From Desulfosporosinus orientis DSM 765 (lineage in GTDB: Bacteria; Bacillota; Desulfitobacteriia; Desulfitobacteriales; Desulfitobacteriaceae): a stretch of DNA of 64,000 nt. The notes beneath the pieces were generated by a model. It did not search any database and was not told the DNA's origin. It saw only the letters and a program-made list of their open reading frames with translations. This document shows positions 44,405 to 52,584 of this stretch, one piece after another; position 1 is the stretch's first letter; every line of letters starts with the position of its first letter. The stretch covers positions 2,778,001-2,842,000 of the forward strand of contig NC_016584.1 of NCBI RefSeq assembly GCF_000235605.1, read 5' to 3'. The position numbers and the translations under genes were made by a program.

Positions 44405-46366
44405 ATGCCTTTAATACTAGGGATTGATACTGGCGGAACCTTTACCGACGGGGTGCTTCTGGATTTAGACACCAAGGAAGTGAAGAGAAAAGCCAAGGCA
44501 TTTACGACACGTGGGGATTTATCCATTGGTATTCGAAATTGCATCGAAAACATGGGTGACTTAGACCCGCGTCAAGTTCAGCTCGTATCTCTGTCTACGA
44601 CATTAGCAACGAACGCCATTGTTGAGGGTCGCGGTTGCCGGGTTGGTTTAATTATGATTGGTCATGAATCCTCCGGCAACCTCCCTGCTCATCAGGTATT
44701 TGTGGTTAATGGCGGGCATGATATTAAGGGGATACCTGTTTCGGAACTCGATTTGGAGGCTATCCGAAGAGCAGTGACAGATATGCGCGGGCAGGTGGAT
44801 ACTATCGCTATTTCCAGCTATCTCAGTATTCGCAATCCCGAGCATGAACAAGCTGCCCAGAGATTAATCCAAGAGCTTTGGGATGTACCCATTGTCTGTG
44901 CTCATCAGCTGACAACAGCTCTTGGCTATTATGAAAGGACGGTAACCGCCTGCCTGAATGCCCGGCTATTGCCAATTATTGCCGAACTCCTTGCTGCTGT
45001 AAGATCTGTCCTTAAAGAAAAGAATATTACCACCCCTTTGATGATTGTCAAAGGGGATGGTTCCCTGATGAGTGAAACCATGACTAGGGAGAAACCCATT
45101 GAGACCATTCTTTCAGGGCCGGCAGCAAGTATTGTGGGGGCAGTATTTTTGACAGGGAGTGACTCTGCCCTTGCCTTGGATATGGGTGGAACAACGACGG
45201 ATATCGCCATATTAGAAAGTGGACGTCCCCGGATGAATCGGGAAGGAGCGACAGTCGGAGGATGGAAAACCCGCGTTGAAGCTGCAGAAATCAGTACTTT
45301 TGGACTGGGCGGCGACAGCTATATTCAGGTATCCAAGGACAGAAAACTGATTATTGGGCCAAAGAGAGTTTGGCCATTGTCAGTGATAGCTGATAAATAT
45401 CCTAATTTAGTTGACGAACTCAAAAAAGTAGAGCCTAATGCACAGCTTATTGATAGTCAGCCTGCTGATTGCTTTATGTTGGTTAAGCAGCCCATGGATA
45501 AGGATCAGTGGAATGAAACGGAATGGAAAATAATCCATGCTCTCCAAGAGTGTGCTCATAATATTTTCACCCTTGCCGATATCCTTGGGAAAGATCCGAA
45601 TCTGTTGCCATTAAAAGGCCTGGAGCAGGCCCAGGTTATCGGCAGGATTTCCTTTACCCCCACGGATTTGTTGCATGTCCGCAATACCTTTACCGCTTAT
45701 AATGTTGAGGCAGCCCAGGCAGGTGCCCGGATTCTCGCTCACCGTCTGAAGATAGAGATGGATGAGTTCCCGGAAAAGGTCTTGAATGAGATTGAAGCCG
45801 GACTGTGTATGACGGTATTGCAGAGCTTTGCTTACCGCGATGGGTTAAAAGGGGATCTTAATTCAGAGGCCAGTGTGGAATTCCTGTTGGGTAACCTGCT
45901 TCATAGAACCCATCAGCTGGGCTTTAAGACCCATATCACTTTGGACTATCCCATTGTTGCTCTGGGGGCTCCGGTAACCGGATATCTTCCTGCGGTAGGG
46001 GATTCTTTAAATACCGCGGTCTTGATACCCACCCATGCAGAAGTGGCTAACGCTGTGGGAGCTGCTGCTGGGCAGGTGGCGGAACTCGTGCGCATTTTGA
46101 TCAAGCCGGGTGTAGCCGGGGGGTATTCAGTCCATGCTCCTTGGAAACGAGAAGTCTATTTGTACCTGGAAGATGCGGAAAAAAATGCTTTGGAGAAGGC
46201 GAAAGAAGTTGCTTTGGAAAGAGCACGGCTAGCGGGTGTGCCTAATCCTGAGCTGTTTATTGAGAAGGAAGAGGTTACAAGTCATACTGCCGGAGGGGAT
46301 GATGTGGTTTTTCTGGAGACACGCATAGAGGTTACAGCCATTGGACATCCCACCTGGGAAGAGTAG
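44405..46366 (+). CDS. HyuA-like (hydantoinase/oxoprolinase) ASKHA ATPase
   Basis: The 653-residue protein has the hydantoinase/oxoprolinase N-terminal and main domains: the phosphate loop IDTGGTFTDGVLLD at the start, STTLATNAIVEGRG, and a second nucleotide motif ALDMGGTTTDIA. HyuA proteins normally open imide rings with ATP and work with a HyuB partner, which is absent here. ASKHA ATPases also reactivate corrinoid proteins (RamA, RACo). This protein lacks the ferredoxin-type clusters of those, but it is the only ATPase in the cluster. Either a ring-opening step for a cyclic methylated substrate or a carrier-reactivation role is possible; both are inference. Confidence 0.88.
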   Translation: MPLILGIDTGGTFTDGVLLDLDTKEVKRKAKAFTTRGDLSIGIRNCIENMGDLDPRQVQLVSLSTTLATNAIVEGRGCRVGLIMIGHESSGNLPAHQVFVVNGGHDIKGIPVSELDLEAIRRAVTDMRGQVDTIAISSYLSIRNPEHEQAAQRLIQELWDVPIVCAHQLTTALGYYERTVTACLNARLLPIIAELLAAVRSVLKEKNITTPLMIVKGDGSLMSETMTREKPIETILSGPAASIVGAVFLTGSDSALALDMGGTTTDIAILESGRPRMNREGATVGGWKTRVEAAEISTFGLGGDSYIQVSKDRKLIIGPKRVWPLSVIADKYPNLVDELKKVEPNAQLIDSQPADCFMLVKQPMDKDQWNETEWKIIHALQECAHNIFTLADILGKDPNLLPLKGLEQAQVIGRISFTPTDLLHVRNTFTAYNVEAAQAGARILAHRLKIEMDEFPEKVLNEIEAGLCMTVLQSFAYRDGLKGDLNSEASVEFLLGNLLHRTHQLGFKTHITLDYPIVALGAPVTGYLPAVGDSLNTAVLIPTHAEVANAVGAAAGQVAELVRILIKPGVAGGYSVHAPWKREVYLYLEDAEKNALEKAKEVALERARLAGVPNPELFIEKEEVTSHTAGGDDVVFLETRIEVTAIGHPTWEE

Positions 46367-46378
46367 GGGAGGAGAAAC

Positions 46379-47176
46379 ATGTTAATTATTGGAGAACTTA
46401 TTAATACCAGCCGAAAAGCCGTTAAGCCTGCCGTAGAACAAAGAGACGCTGCTTTTATCCAGGAACTGGCTAAAAAGCAAGTTGAGGCAGGAGCTCATTA
46501 TGTGGATGTCAACTGCGGAACCATGGTCCATGATGAAGTTGAAACCATGGAATGGCTGGTTAACACCATCCAAGAAGCTGTAACGGCACCTCTTTGTATT
46601 GATACACCAAGAATGGAGGCTATGGAGGCAGGATTAGCGGCTTGCAAAAATGGCCAGCCCATGGTTAATTCCATTACGGCGGAAAAAGAACGCTATTCCA
46701 TGGTTTTGCCTTTGGTTCTAAAATATAAGGCTAAAGTCGTGGCATTGTGTATGGATGACACCGGTGTACCCGCCTCGGCAGAACAGCGGATCACCATTGT
46801 TAAAAAATTAGTGGGGGACCTGACATCGGCAGGCGTTCCTGAAGAGGATATCTATCTGGACCCCCTGGTCACACCCATTAGTACCGGGGATAATTGCGGC
46901 AACGATGTTCTGGATACGGTTCGCTTTATTCGCCAGACCTATCCGAAAGTTCACGGTGCTTGTGGATTGAGCAATATTTCCTATGGGCTGCCTAACCGCA
47001 AGATTTTAAATCAGGCCTTCATGATTCAGACCATGGTAGCTGGAATGGATGCCTATATTTTAGATCCCCTGGATAAAGCCATGATGGGCTTCGTCTATGC
47101 TTCCCAGGCATTGCTGGGGCAGGATTCCTTCTGCATGCAGTATTTGAATGCTCACCGCAGCGGGTTGTACGAATAA
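46379..47176 (+). CDS. MtgA-like methylcobamide:tetrahydrofolate methyltransferase, cluster 2
   Basis: The 265-residue pterin-binding TIM barrel is parallel to the cluster 1 enzyme (26180): LIIGELINTSRKAVKPAV, YVDVNCGTMVHDEVETMEWL, PLCIDTPRMEAMEAGL, and GACGLSNISYGLPNRK. It should move methyl groups from the corrinoid proteins to tetrahydrofolate. GGGGAGG precedes ATG 46379, 13 bp after the HyuA-like stop. Last gene of the operon, followed by a strong terminator. Confidence 0.92.
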   Translation: MLIIGELINTSRKAVKPAVEQRDAAFIQELAKKQVEAGAHYVDVNCGTMVHDEVETMEWLVNTIQEAVTAPLCIDTPRMEAMEAGLAACKNGQPMVNSITAEKERYSMVLPLVLKYKAKVVALCMDDTGVPASAEQRITIVKKLVGDLTSAGVPEEDIYLDPLVTPISTGDNCGNDVLDTVRFIRQTYPKVHGACGLSNISYGLPNRKILNQAFMIQTMVAGMDAYILDPLDKAMMGFVYASQALLGQDSFCMQYLNAHRSGLYE

Positions 47177-47192
47177 TATTTTAAACTTGCTT

Positions 47193-47240
47193 AAAAGGGC
47201 AATGGGAGTGCTGGAGTACACTTCCATTGCCCTTTTGTTT
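47193..47240 (+). terminator. Terminator of methyltransferase cluster 2
   Basis: An 18-bp stem (47193-47210 with 47219-47236, arms AAAAGGGCAATGG and CCATTGCCCTTTT plus G-T pairs), followed by GTTTTGTTTT. Confidence 0.9.
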
Positions 47241-47562
47241 TGTTTTGGAGTGGGAAAATTGATTTTAGCGTAATGGACACTATAAATAACTTAATAAGTA
47301 AAATAAAGGTAATAATTCGATCGGTGACGAATATTATATGATTCCTGAAGAGTGGGGTGACTAAAGGATAAATACCCGAAATTGCTTTCGGGTATCCACG
47401 GGATTTAGGAGATTAATCGAAGGTGATTTCGGTAATCCCGAATTATATGAAACCGTACGCAAGGGACGGGACCGCGCATCCATGCGCGTATTTACTGGAA
47501 AGAGTCAGATTGATAACTTGCTAATAAGGGGATTAAAAAAATGAATACGCGGGGGGAAGAAT
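47241..47562. other. Boundary region with a short coding-like scrap
   Basis: A 9-bp hairpin (ATACCCGAA at 47372-47380 with TTCGGGTAT at 47387-47395) lies mid-region. From about 47398 to TGA 47543 a frame without a start codon reads plausibly as protein (NPELYETVRKGRDRASMRVF). It is probably the tail of a lost gene of unknown family. This marks the left edge of the cassette-like region. Confidence 0.3.
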
Positions 47563-48093
47563 ATGAGTAATTCAAATTATGATACTTATTGTGGGAATTA
47601 TTGTGGTGCTTGCTCAATAATTTTGGCTTATAGGACTGGATTCAAAGATTCAGTTGCTTCATATTGGACTGAATCTAATTTGAAGGCATATTTACAGACA
47701 ATAGGGATTAAGCCAACAACTGAAGATAGTTTTCAGCTTAAGTGTAATGGGTGTAAATCAGATGATTTATTCATTAATTGCAAATATTGTGGAATAAGAG
47801 CTTGTGCAACAAATCGTAAAGTTGAACATTGTAATAAATGCAATGAATACCCTTGTCAACTGCTTAAAGGGTCCTTATTAAACAAAGATATTCAGGAAAA
47901 ATTACCACACTTAAAAGTTACATCAAATAATTTAACAACTATTAATAACGTTGGTGTTGAACAGTGGCTTGATGACCAGGAAAAACAATGGAAATGCCCA
48001 CAATGTCATGCAGACACTTCCTGGTATATGTTTACTTGTGCGAATTGCGGAAAGGATTTAACAGGAGAGAAAGACTATCTTAATATAAAATAA
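47563..48093 (+). CDS. DUF3795 protein with C-terminal zinc ribbon
   Basis: The 176-residue protein starts with the DUF3795 pattern YCGNYCGACSIILAY, with further cysteine pairs CNGCKSD and CKYCGIRACA, then CNKCNEYPC. The C-terminus adds a zinc-ribbon-like CPQCHADTSWYMFTCANCGKD. DUF3795 proteins are small cysteine-rich proteins of unknown role, common among mobile and cassette-type genes of anaerobes. GGGGGG lies before ATG 47563. An attC-like palindrome (48250) follows. Confidence 0.85.
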   Translation: MSNSNYDTYCGNYCGACSIILAYRTGFKDSVASYWTESNLKAYLQTIGIKPTTEDSFQLKCNGCKSDDLFINCKYCGIRACATNRKVEHCNKCNEYPCQLLKGSLLNKDIQEKLPHLKVTSNNLTTINNVGVEQWLDDQEKQWKCPQCHADTSWYMFTCANCGKDLTGEKDYLNIK

Positions 48094-48249
48094 TTTATGT
48101 TCTATAACGTGGCAACATTATCAAGTTACAATATACATGAACAGAGCCAAATATAAACTACTAAAATCAACTATTATGTGTAATTCAAGGTTCTTACAGG
48201 GGCGCTTAAGGGGCCGCTTGGCGGCATCTGAGTTGGGGGCGTACGGCTT

Positions 48250-48327
48250 CGTATAACAACTGAGTTCCAAAATCTGAGAGAATATGTAGGTAGTAACCAG
48301 ACTTTGGAACACCCAGAACGTTATCGG
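48250..48327. repeat. attC-like palindromic site 1
   Basis: The left end CGTATAAC and the right end GTTATCGG frame a stem of GTTCCAAA (48264-48271) with TTTGGAAC (48303-48310), plus CTG/CAG. The loop includes GTAGTAACCAGACTT, repeated in the half-site at 54852. Ends resemble integron core sites; the right core GTTATCG is not a perfect GTTRRRY. Confidence 0.55.
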
Positions 48328-48363
48328 TAAGATGAGTAAGTTAGATTAAAAGTATTATTTGTA

Positions 48364-48915
48364 TTAGTTTGTTTTAACATCCAGGCTTGGAATATCTGCA
48401 GTTGCCTTATTGCATGAATTACTACCAACTAAGGGAAGCTTGGTTTTTGAATTTATTTTGCTATCCGGGAAGAGACTATCATCGCCCATTTTCGATACGC
48501 AATACCCACATATTGAGCCGGCAACTGTATGAATGAAAAAACTGAATATTGGCGTATGAGCTCTTCTGGCCTTTGTATCCAATACCTCTTTATATAGTAA
48601 ACCATTTAATGACAGCCATGAAAGGGCATAAACTCCTATTCCTTTTAATATAGGTTTATCACGTCCAGTGGCCGATAGTACATAACTAGTTGCAACTCCC
48701 GTAGTACAATTCGTAATATTATTAACCAAGGCTGATACTATTTTGCCTCGAAGTGTATTTGATTTAGACCTTTTAATAAACAGTGTTGAGGCATGATTAT
48801 AATAATAATCTGAAAGCCCTGTTTTATTTGCAAATAAATCCATTATAGTTGCTGGAACTGTTGCAATCAGGCTGGATATTATACCGAGTGTAATACGATC
48901 CTTTATCTTTGCCAT
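48364..48915 (-). CDS. Hypothetical membrane protein
   Basis: The 183-residue protein has a basic N-terminus and three or four moderately hydrophobic segments (GIISSLIATVPATIMDLFA, IVSALVNNITNCTTGVATSYVL, ILKGIGVYALSWLSLNGLLY, FSFFIHTVAGSICGYCV). It resembles small Firmicutes membrane proteins of unknown function. GGGAGG on the minus strand precedes ATG 48915. It is one of only two minus-strand genes in the cassette-like region and lies between sites 1 and 2. Confidence 0.7.
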   Translation of the reverse strand: MAKIKDRITLGIISSLIATVPATIMDLFANKTGLSDYYYNHASTLFIKRSKSNTLRGKIVSALVNNITNCTTGVATSYVLSATGRDKPILKGIGVYALSWLSLNGLLYKEVLDTKARRAHTPIFSFFIHTVAGSICGYCVSKMGDDSLFPDSKINSKTKLPLVGSNSCNKATADIPSLDVKTN

Positions 48916-49096
48916 TTGTTTTCCTCCCGTATTACTTATTTAAAATTATTTTTTCCATTGGGAGTCATAATATTAATGGGAATTTATCTCAACATTTCTC
49001 TGTTCGTAATAAGTTGAAAAATAAATTCCTTTAGAAAACAAATACAATGATGGAGTAGAGTTTATTACAACAGTATGAATCTGGGGCCTCATCCTT

Positions 49097-49174
49097 CCGA
49101 TAGCAAAGGAGTCCCGCAACTTAAGAATAAATGAATGTCGGATGACGCTGCGGGACTCCTCGGAACGTTATCGG
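49097..49174. repeat. attC-like palindromic site 2
   Basis: CCGATA (49097-49102) pairs with TATCGG (49169-49174). AGGAGTCCCGCA (49107-49118) pairs perfectly with TGCGGGACTCCT (49149-49160). The loop ACTTAAGAATAAATGAATG..ATGACGC is shared with other sites. The right end is GAACGTTATCGG. It is the strongest hairpin of the set. Confidence 0.65.
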
Positions 49175-49277
49175 AAAGACTGTGCCCGAGTTTAGCCGTT
49201 CGCCATCCTTGGCTCACTAAGTGAGGCTTTGAAGTTGAACGGATGATATTATTAATAACATAATGGAGGTAATATAT

Positions 49278-50231
49278 TTGGATAGTAAGATTATCAACAT
49301 AGGGAGGTCAGCGCGGGAGCCCGAATGCTTGAAAGCATTAATCATTTATTTTTCTCAATCAGGAAACACCTATAAGATTGCAAAATGCATTTGTAATAGT
49401 CTAAAAAACGCAAACATTAACTGCGAATTATTTGACATTAATAAGATTGATAAGAATTCATTATCAAATTATGATTTGGTAGGAATAGGATCTCCAGTAT
49501 TTTACTATAAAGAACCTTTTCATGTTCGGGACTTTTTGGAATCTCTTCCAAGGCTCAACGGTCAACACTGGTTTGTATTCTGTACCCATGGAAATGTGTT
49601 GGGAAATTTTTTCCCTTCGGTTGTAAACCTATTAAAGACTAAAGGCGCTTCCGTCATCGGCTTTCACCATACATACGCTGATATCACCGTTCCCTATTAT
49701 CCAAGGCCAAGCTATACATCGGGTCATCCGGATGCACATGACTTAGAGCAAGCGAATTCCTTTGGAATGGAGATCGTTAAACTCAGCAAAGACATTAAAG
49801 CGATAGAAAAAATGTCAATCGATGACTTTCCAGTATCTTCTGAGGAATGGATACAGGAAAGTCATCGATTGACACAAAATGTACTTAGTCATGCTTTGCC
49901 GAAACTTAGAATTGATTCTGACAAGTGCATTAAATGTTATGCGTGTGAAAAAAATTGTCCTGTTCAAGGTATTGATATCACAATCGAACCACCTCGCTTA
50001 CAAAACCCATGCATATATTGCTGGAATTGTGTAAACATTTGTCCTACACTTTCTATAGATGCAGATTGGGAACCTCTCGTACGTATGGCTCCAGCATATT
50101 ATGCCAGATATAAAAAAGAATTGGATAAGGCTACCGCTCACAGTGAATTCCGATGGTTAATCGACCCGAGAACAATTAATTTCGATGACCCATTATTCAA
50201 ACAGCGCAAACGTAATAATAAAGAAAAATAA
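49278..50231 (+). CDS. EFR1-type flavodoxin-ferredoxin fusion
   Basis: Start is TTG 49278 behind GGAGGT; the upstream ATG 49263 overlaps that site. The ~317-residue protein has an N-terminal flavodoxin domain (IIYFSQSGNTYKIAKCI, the FMN phosphate loop) and then two [4Fe-4S] motifs (CIKCYACEKNCP and CIYCWNCVNICP). EFR1-family proteins carry electrons in the cytosol of anaerobes; partners vary. It lies just after site 2, as the head gene of a cassette would. Confidence 0.87.
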   Translation: MDSKIINIGRSAREPECLKALIIYFSQSGNTYKIAKCICNSLKNANINCELFDINKIDKNSLSNYDLVGIGSPVFYYKEPFHVRDFLESLPRLNGQHWFVFCTHGNVLGNFFPSVVNLLKTKGASVIGFHHTYADITVPYYPRPSYTSGHPDAHDLEQANSFGMEIVKLSKDIKAIEKMSIDDFPVSSEEWIQESHRLTQNVLSHALPKLRIDSDKCIKCYACEKNCPVQGIDITIEPPRLQNPCIYCWNCVNICPTLSIDADWEPLVRMAPAYYARYKKELDKATAHSEFRWLIDPRTINFDDPLFKQRKRNNKEK

Positions 50232-50340
50232 TGTATATTGATGTGTCAATAAAAACAATGTTAAGGTTAGGGTGAAATCATATTCTAGCCAGCAAGTAGT
50301 ATTTTCTTTATATGCACAATCGACTAGAGGAGGGAATGTA

Positions 50341-50652
50341 ATGGAAATTCTTTCTGGATTGGCAAGAATGCTCATTGGATGGCCCGGTATAATTACTGCA
50401 ATAGTTCTTGTAAGTTTCGGAATATATTCTAAGAGGATTTGGTTAATCATTTTAGGAACGATATTTACTTTACCGATATCCTGGTATTTAGGCTCTACTC
50501 CGAAATTTAGATACATTATGTATGCTCTTCCCATATTCTTTGTTGGATCAGCATTAGCTATAAAATTAGGCAAAAACATATTAGCGTGGATTTTAACGTT
50601 ACCATATGTTGGGGTTGTCGTATGGTTAGGATTTACAGTTGTATTCCAATAA
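50341..50652 (+). CDS. Small membrane protein, unknown
   Basis: The 103-residue protein starts at ATG 50341 with GAGGAGGG seven bases upstream; an in-frame codon at 50272 has no site. Three or four hydrophobic helices fill it (MLIGWPGIITAIVLVSFGIY, IWLIILGTIFTLPISWYL, YIMYALPIFFVGSALAIKL, ILAWILTLPYVGVVVWLGF). No family recognised. It ends ~80 bp before attC-like site 3. Confidence 0.7.
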   Translation: MEILSGLARMLIGWPGIITAIVLVSFGIYSKRIWLIILGTIFTLPISWYLGSTPKFRYIMYALPIFFVGSALAIKLGKNILAWILTLPYVGVVVWLGFTVVFQ

Positions 50653-50728
50653 TCGCTTTGTACAAGGGACTTATTAATAAAAAGTCTGGGTGAGATTTGT
50701 GAATGTTAGTATCTCAAGCTGCCACTTT

Positions 50729-50803
50729 ACGTAACACCGTGTTGCCGACACTTAGTAAAGATGGTTTGGTTGGACGCGTCGGCAATACGAGCAACGTTAT
50801 ATG
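50729..50803. repeat. attC-like palindromic site 3
   Basis: TTGCCGAC (50742-50749) pairs with GTCGGCAA (50778-50785). The left end is ACGTAAC and the right end CAACGTTATATG. The loop has ACTTAGTAAAGATG..GGACGC, like the other sites. Confidence 0.6.
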
Positions 50804-50867
50804 CAATACGGCGTTTGGGAAAAGCAAAGATTTCAAGAGTTAGATAGTTTTGAGTATCTAGTATTGA

Positions 50868-50997
50868 GAAAAGTGGTCTTTCGAAAGAAGAGATTGAAGC
50901 TGGATACGAAAGAATTAAGCTTGATAAGGAGACACCTTTACTTACACAATTGCAATGGTTAAGTGAGGCAGGTTTTTCCGATGTTGACTGCATATAA
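50868..50997 (+). pseudogene. C-terminal scrap of a SAM-dependent methyltransferase
   Basis: Between sites 3 and 4 a frame ending at TAA 50995-50997 reads like the end of a class I methyltransferase: SGLSKEEIEAGYERIKLDKE, then PLLTQLQWLSEAGFSDVDCI. There is no start; an ATG-opened frame from 50799 is out of phase. The whole unit between the two palindromes is only ~190 bp, so most of the gene has been lost. Confidence 0.6.
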
Positions 50998-51065
50998 CAT
51001 GCCGTTCCCAAAACTTAGCATAGATGAATGCCTTATGACGCTTCGGGAACGGCTGGACGTTGAAC
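50992..51065. repeat. attC-like palindromic site 4
   Basis: Left end ATATAAC (50992-50998) and right end GTTGAAC (51059-51065), the latter an exact GTTRRRY core. The stem is GCCGTTCCC (51001-51009) with GGGAACGGC (51045-51053). The loop ACTTAGCATAGATGAATG..ATGACGC is the best example of the shared centre. Total 74 bp. Confidence 0.7.
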
Positions 51066-51124
51066 AAAACCGCTACGACTTATAGGGTTTGCCCCCGGAC
51101 TATTTGAGAGAGGGATGTTTATTG

Positions 51125-51721
51125 ATGAGAAAGTTTGGGGTTATTATTGGTTTGATCGTTATATTGGGATTCTTCATTATTACACTAAACAGTTCAATTT
51201 TTACTAGCAATCCAACCGGAAACACAGTTGTCGATGCCATTGAAAAAACTGGTCGAAACGTTACAAAGGTTGTGTATTCTGAAGGAGTTAAAGGTGGAGT
51301 GGTAGTTTTCTTCAAAAAAAGTACTGGTAACGTAGGGGAATCAGTTGCCGCAGGTTATGTTAAAAAAACACTGTGGGGATGGGAATGGAGCTGGGGCGGA
51401 GAACATACCGATGGAGCTTCAGAGGGTTTTAGTTCTCAATATTTCCCCTATGCTAAAGGTACTCCATTCCCATTACTATTTGGTGAGATAAAAGATCCAC
51501 TAATAAAGTACATAAAGGTATCGGAAAAAGATAGCACGAATGTTAGAGAAGCTAAGATAGTTGGAAAAGGTACAGAACTTTTATGGTTTACTTTTTTAAA
51601 TAAAACGGAAGGACCCGATTTCACAATTACTGGATTATCAGGTGAAGGAACTATTCTCTATTCTCAAAGTATCAACACAGACAGAAAGAGTTCAGCCCAA
51701 ACCGTACCTAGAAATTCTTAG
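51125..51721 (+). CDS. Exported or membrane-anchored protein, unknown
   Basis: Start is ATG 51125 behind GAGAGAGGG, giving ~198 residues. The N-terminal membrane segment (FGVIIGLIVILGFFIITLNS) acts as signal anchor. The rest would lie outside the cell, beta-rich, with text such as GWEWSWGGEHTDGASEG. No family recognised. It is bounded by an exact core GTTGAAC upstream (51059) and GTCTAAC downstream (51776), the best-defined single-gene cassette unit here together with PhzF. Confidence 0.75.
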   Translation: MRKFGVIIGLIVILGFFIITLNSSIFTSNPTGNTVVDAIEKTGRNVTKVVYSEGVKGGVVVFFKKSTGNVGESVAAGYVKKTLWGWEWSWGGEHTDGASEGFSSQYFPYAKGTPFPLLFGEIKDPLIKYIKVSEKDSTNVREAKIVGKGTELLWFTFLNKTEGPDFTITGLSGEGTILYSQSINTDRKSSAQTVPRNS

Positions 51722-51775
51722 GTGACGAGGAAAGAGATAGAGTAATTGTGAAAGATTGATCTTTGCTGTGACATC

Positions 51776-51846
51776 GTCTAACATAGAATTTAGCGCCACT
51801 TAGCCAATATGAAAGGGGTATGACGCGGCGCAAATTCTTAAACGTG
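51776..51846. repeat. attC-like palindromic site 5
   Basis: The left end GTCTAAC (51776-51782) is an exact RYYYAAC core. AGAATTT and GCGCC (51785-51797, with one unpaired A between) pair with GGCGC and AAATTCT (51827-51838). The single extrahelical base is a known attC trait. The loop has ACTTAGCC..ATGACGC. The right core is degenerate (AAACGTG). Confidence 0.65.
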
Positions 51847-51875
51847 CAAGTACAATTTCCACTTTAAGATTTCAG

Positions 51876-52319
51876 TTATTTAATATCCAGAATTTGTTCG
51901 ATTATCAATGCCGCATCTTCAACGAACTTTGGACAGAGTGTAGTGAAAAGTTGTTTTTCGTTGGCGATTTTTGCGCCTTCAGTAGTACTTATGTCACAGC
52001 AAAGTAGATCCTTACATTTAATAGAGTCATTACATTGTGTGAATCTGCTTACAAAGTCCCATGCCACTCCGTAGGTCCTTTCTTTTCCTTGTTTGTCATC
52101 GACATTTGTATTGCCTGACTTAAGCCCGATTACCATTAATGCACCTGTAACTGCACCACAAGTTTCCCCCATTCTGGCCATACCCCCACCGAAAGAGCAG
52201 GATATTTTGAGAGCTGTTTCTCTATCCAAACCTATTTCGGGAGCATAAGTCGAAAATATTGCTTGGGAACAAAGGAAACCTTCTGTGAAACAACTAACTG
52301 CCTCTTTTACCTTACTCAT
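51876..52319 (-). CDS. C_GCAxxG_C_C family putative redox protein
   Basis: Start is ATG 52319 on the minus strand with GAGGAG ten bases upstream. The ~147-residue protein shows the family cysteines: CSQAIF near the start, ISCSFGGGMARMGETCGAVTGALMVIG, then CKDLLCCD and a late Cys near the end. Family members are small cysteine-rich proteins thought to handle electrons or metals; some partner with ferredoxin-like systems. It faces site 5 tail to tail and is the second minus-strand gene of the region. Confidence 0.85.
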   Translation of the reverse strand: MSKVKEAVSCFTEGFLCSQAIFSTYAPEIGLDRETALKISCSFGGGMARMGETCGAVTGALMVIGLKSGNTNVDDKQGKERTYGVAWDFVSRFTQCNDSIKCKDLLCCDISTTEGAKIANEKQLFTTLCPKFVEDAALIIEQILDIK

Positions 52320-52494
52320 AATCAATCATCTCCTCTTACTTTTGAATTTGTATGGTTTTTGCGAATTACTTTCAACGGTACAAATATTAATTCAATAAAA
52401 TAACAAGTATTCCTTCATTTAGGACGATAATAGAAACTCAAATATTAGAATCTCTAGATATACGCAAGGGGGGATGGAATTTAAATAAACTCAC

Positions 52495-52521
52495 TAAAGA
52501 CCCAATTAACGAACGTCCTAC
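52495..52521 (+). repeat. 27-bp direct repeat, copy 1 (cassette boundary)
   Basis: CTAAAGACCC plus AATTAACGAACGTCCTA here recurs at 54596-54623 with one inserted base. The two copies bracket the methyltransferase, racemase and RDD genes. A GC-rich hairpin (CCGCGC 52540, GCGCGG 52554) follows this copy. Confidence 0.7.
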
Positions 52522-52584
52522 GACTTATCGTGCAAAAACCGCGCCATCCTTAGCGCGGGAATAGTATGTTTTTGGAGGGAAAGT

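Noticed and set aside
47398-47543. Small gene before the DUF3795 gene
   Set aside because: No start codon or ribosome binding site; kept only as a possible gene scrap in the boundary entry.
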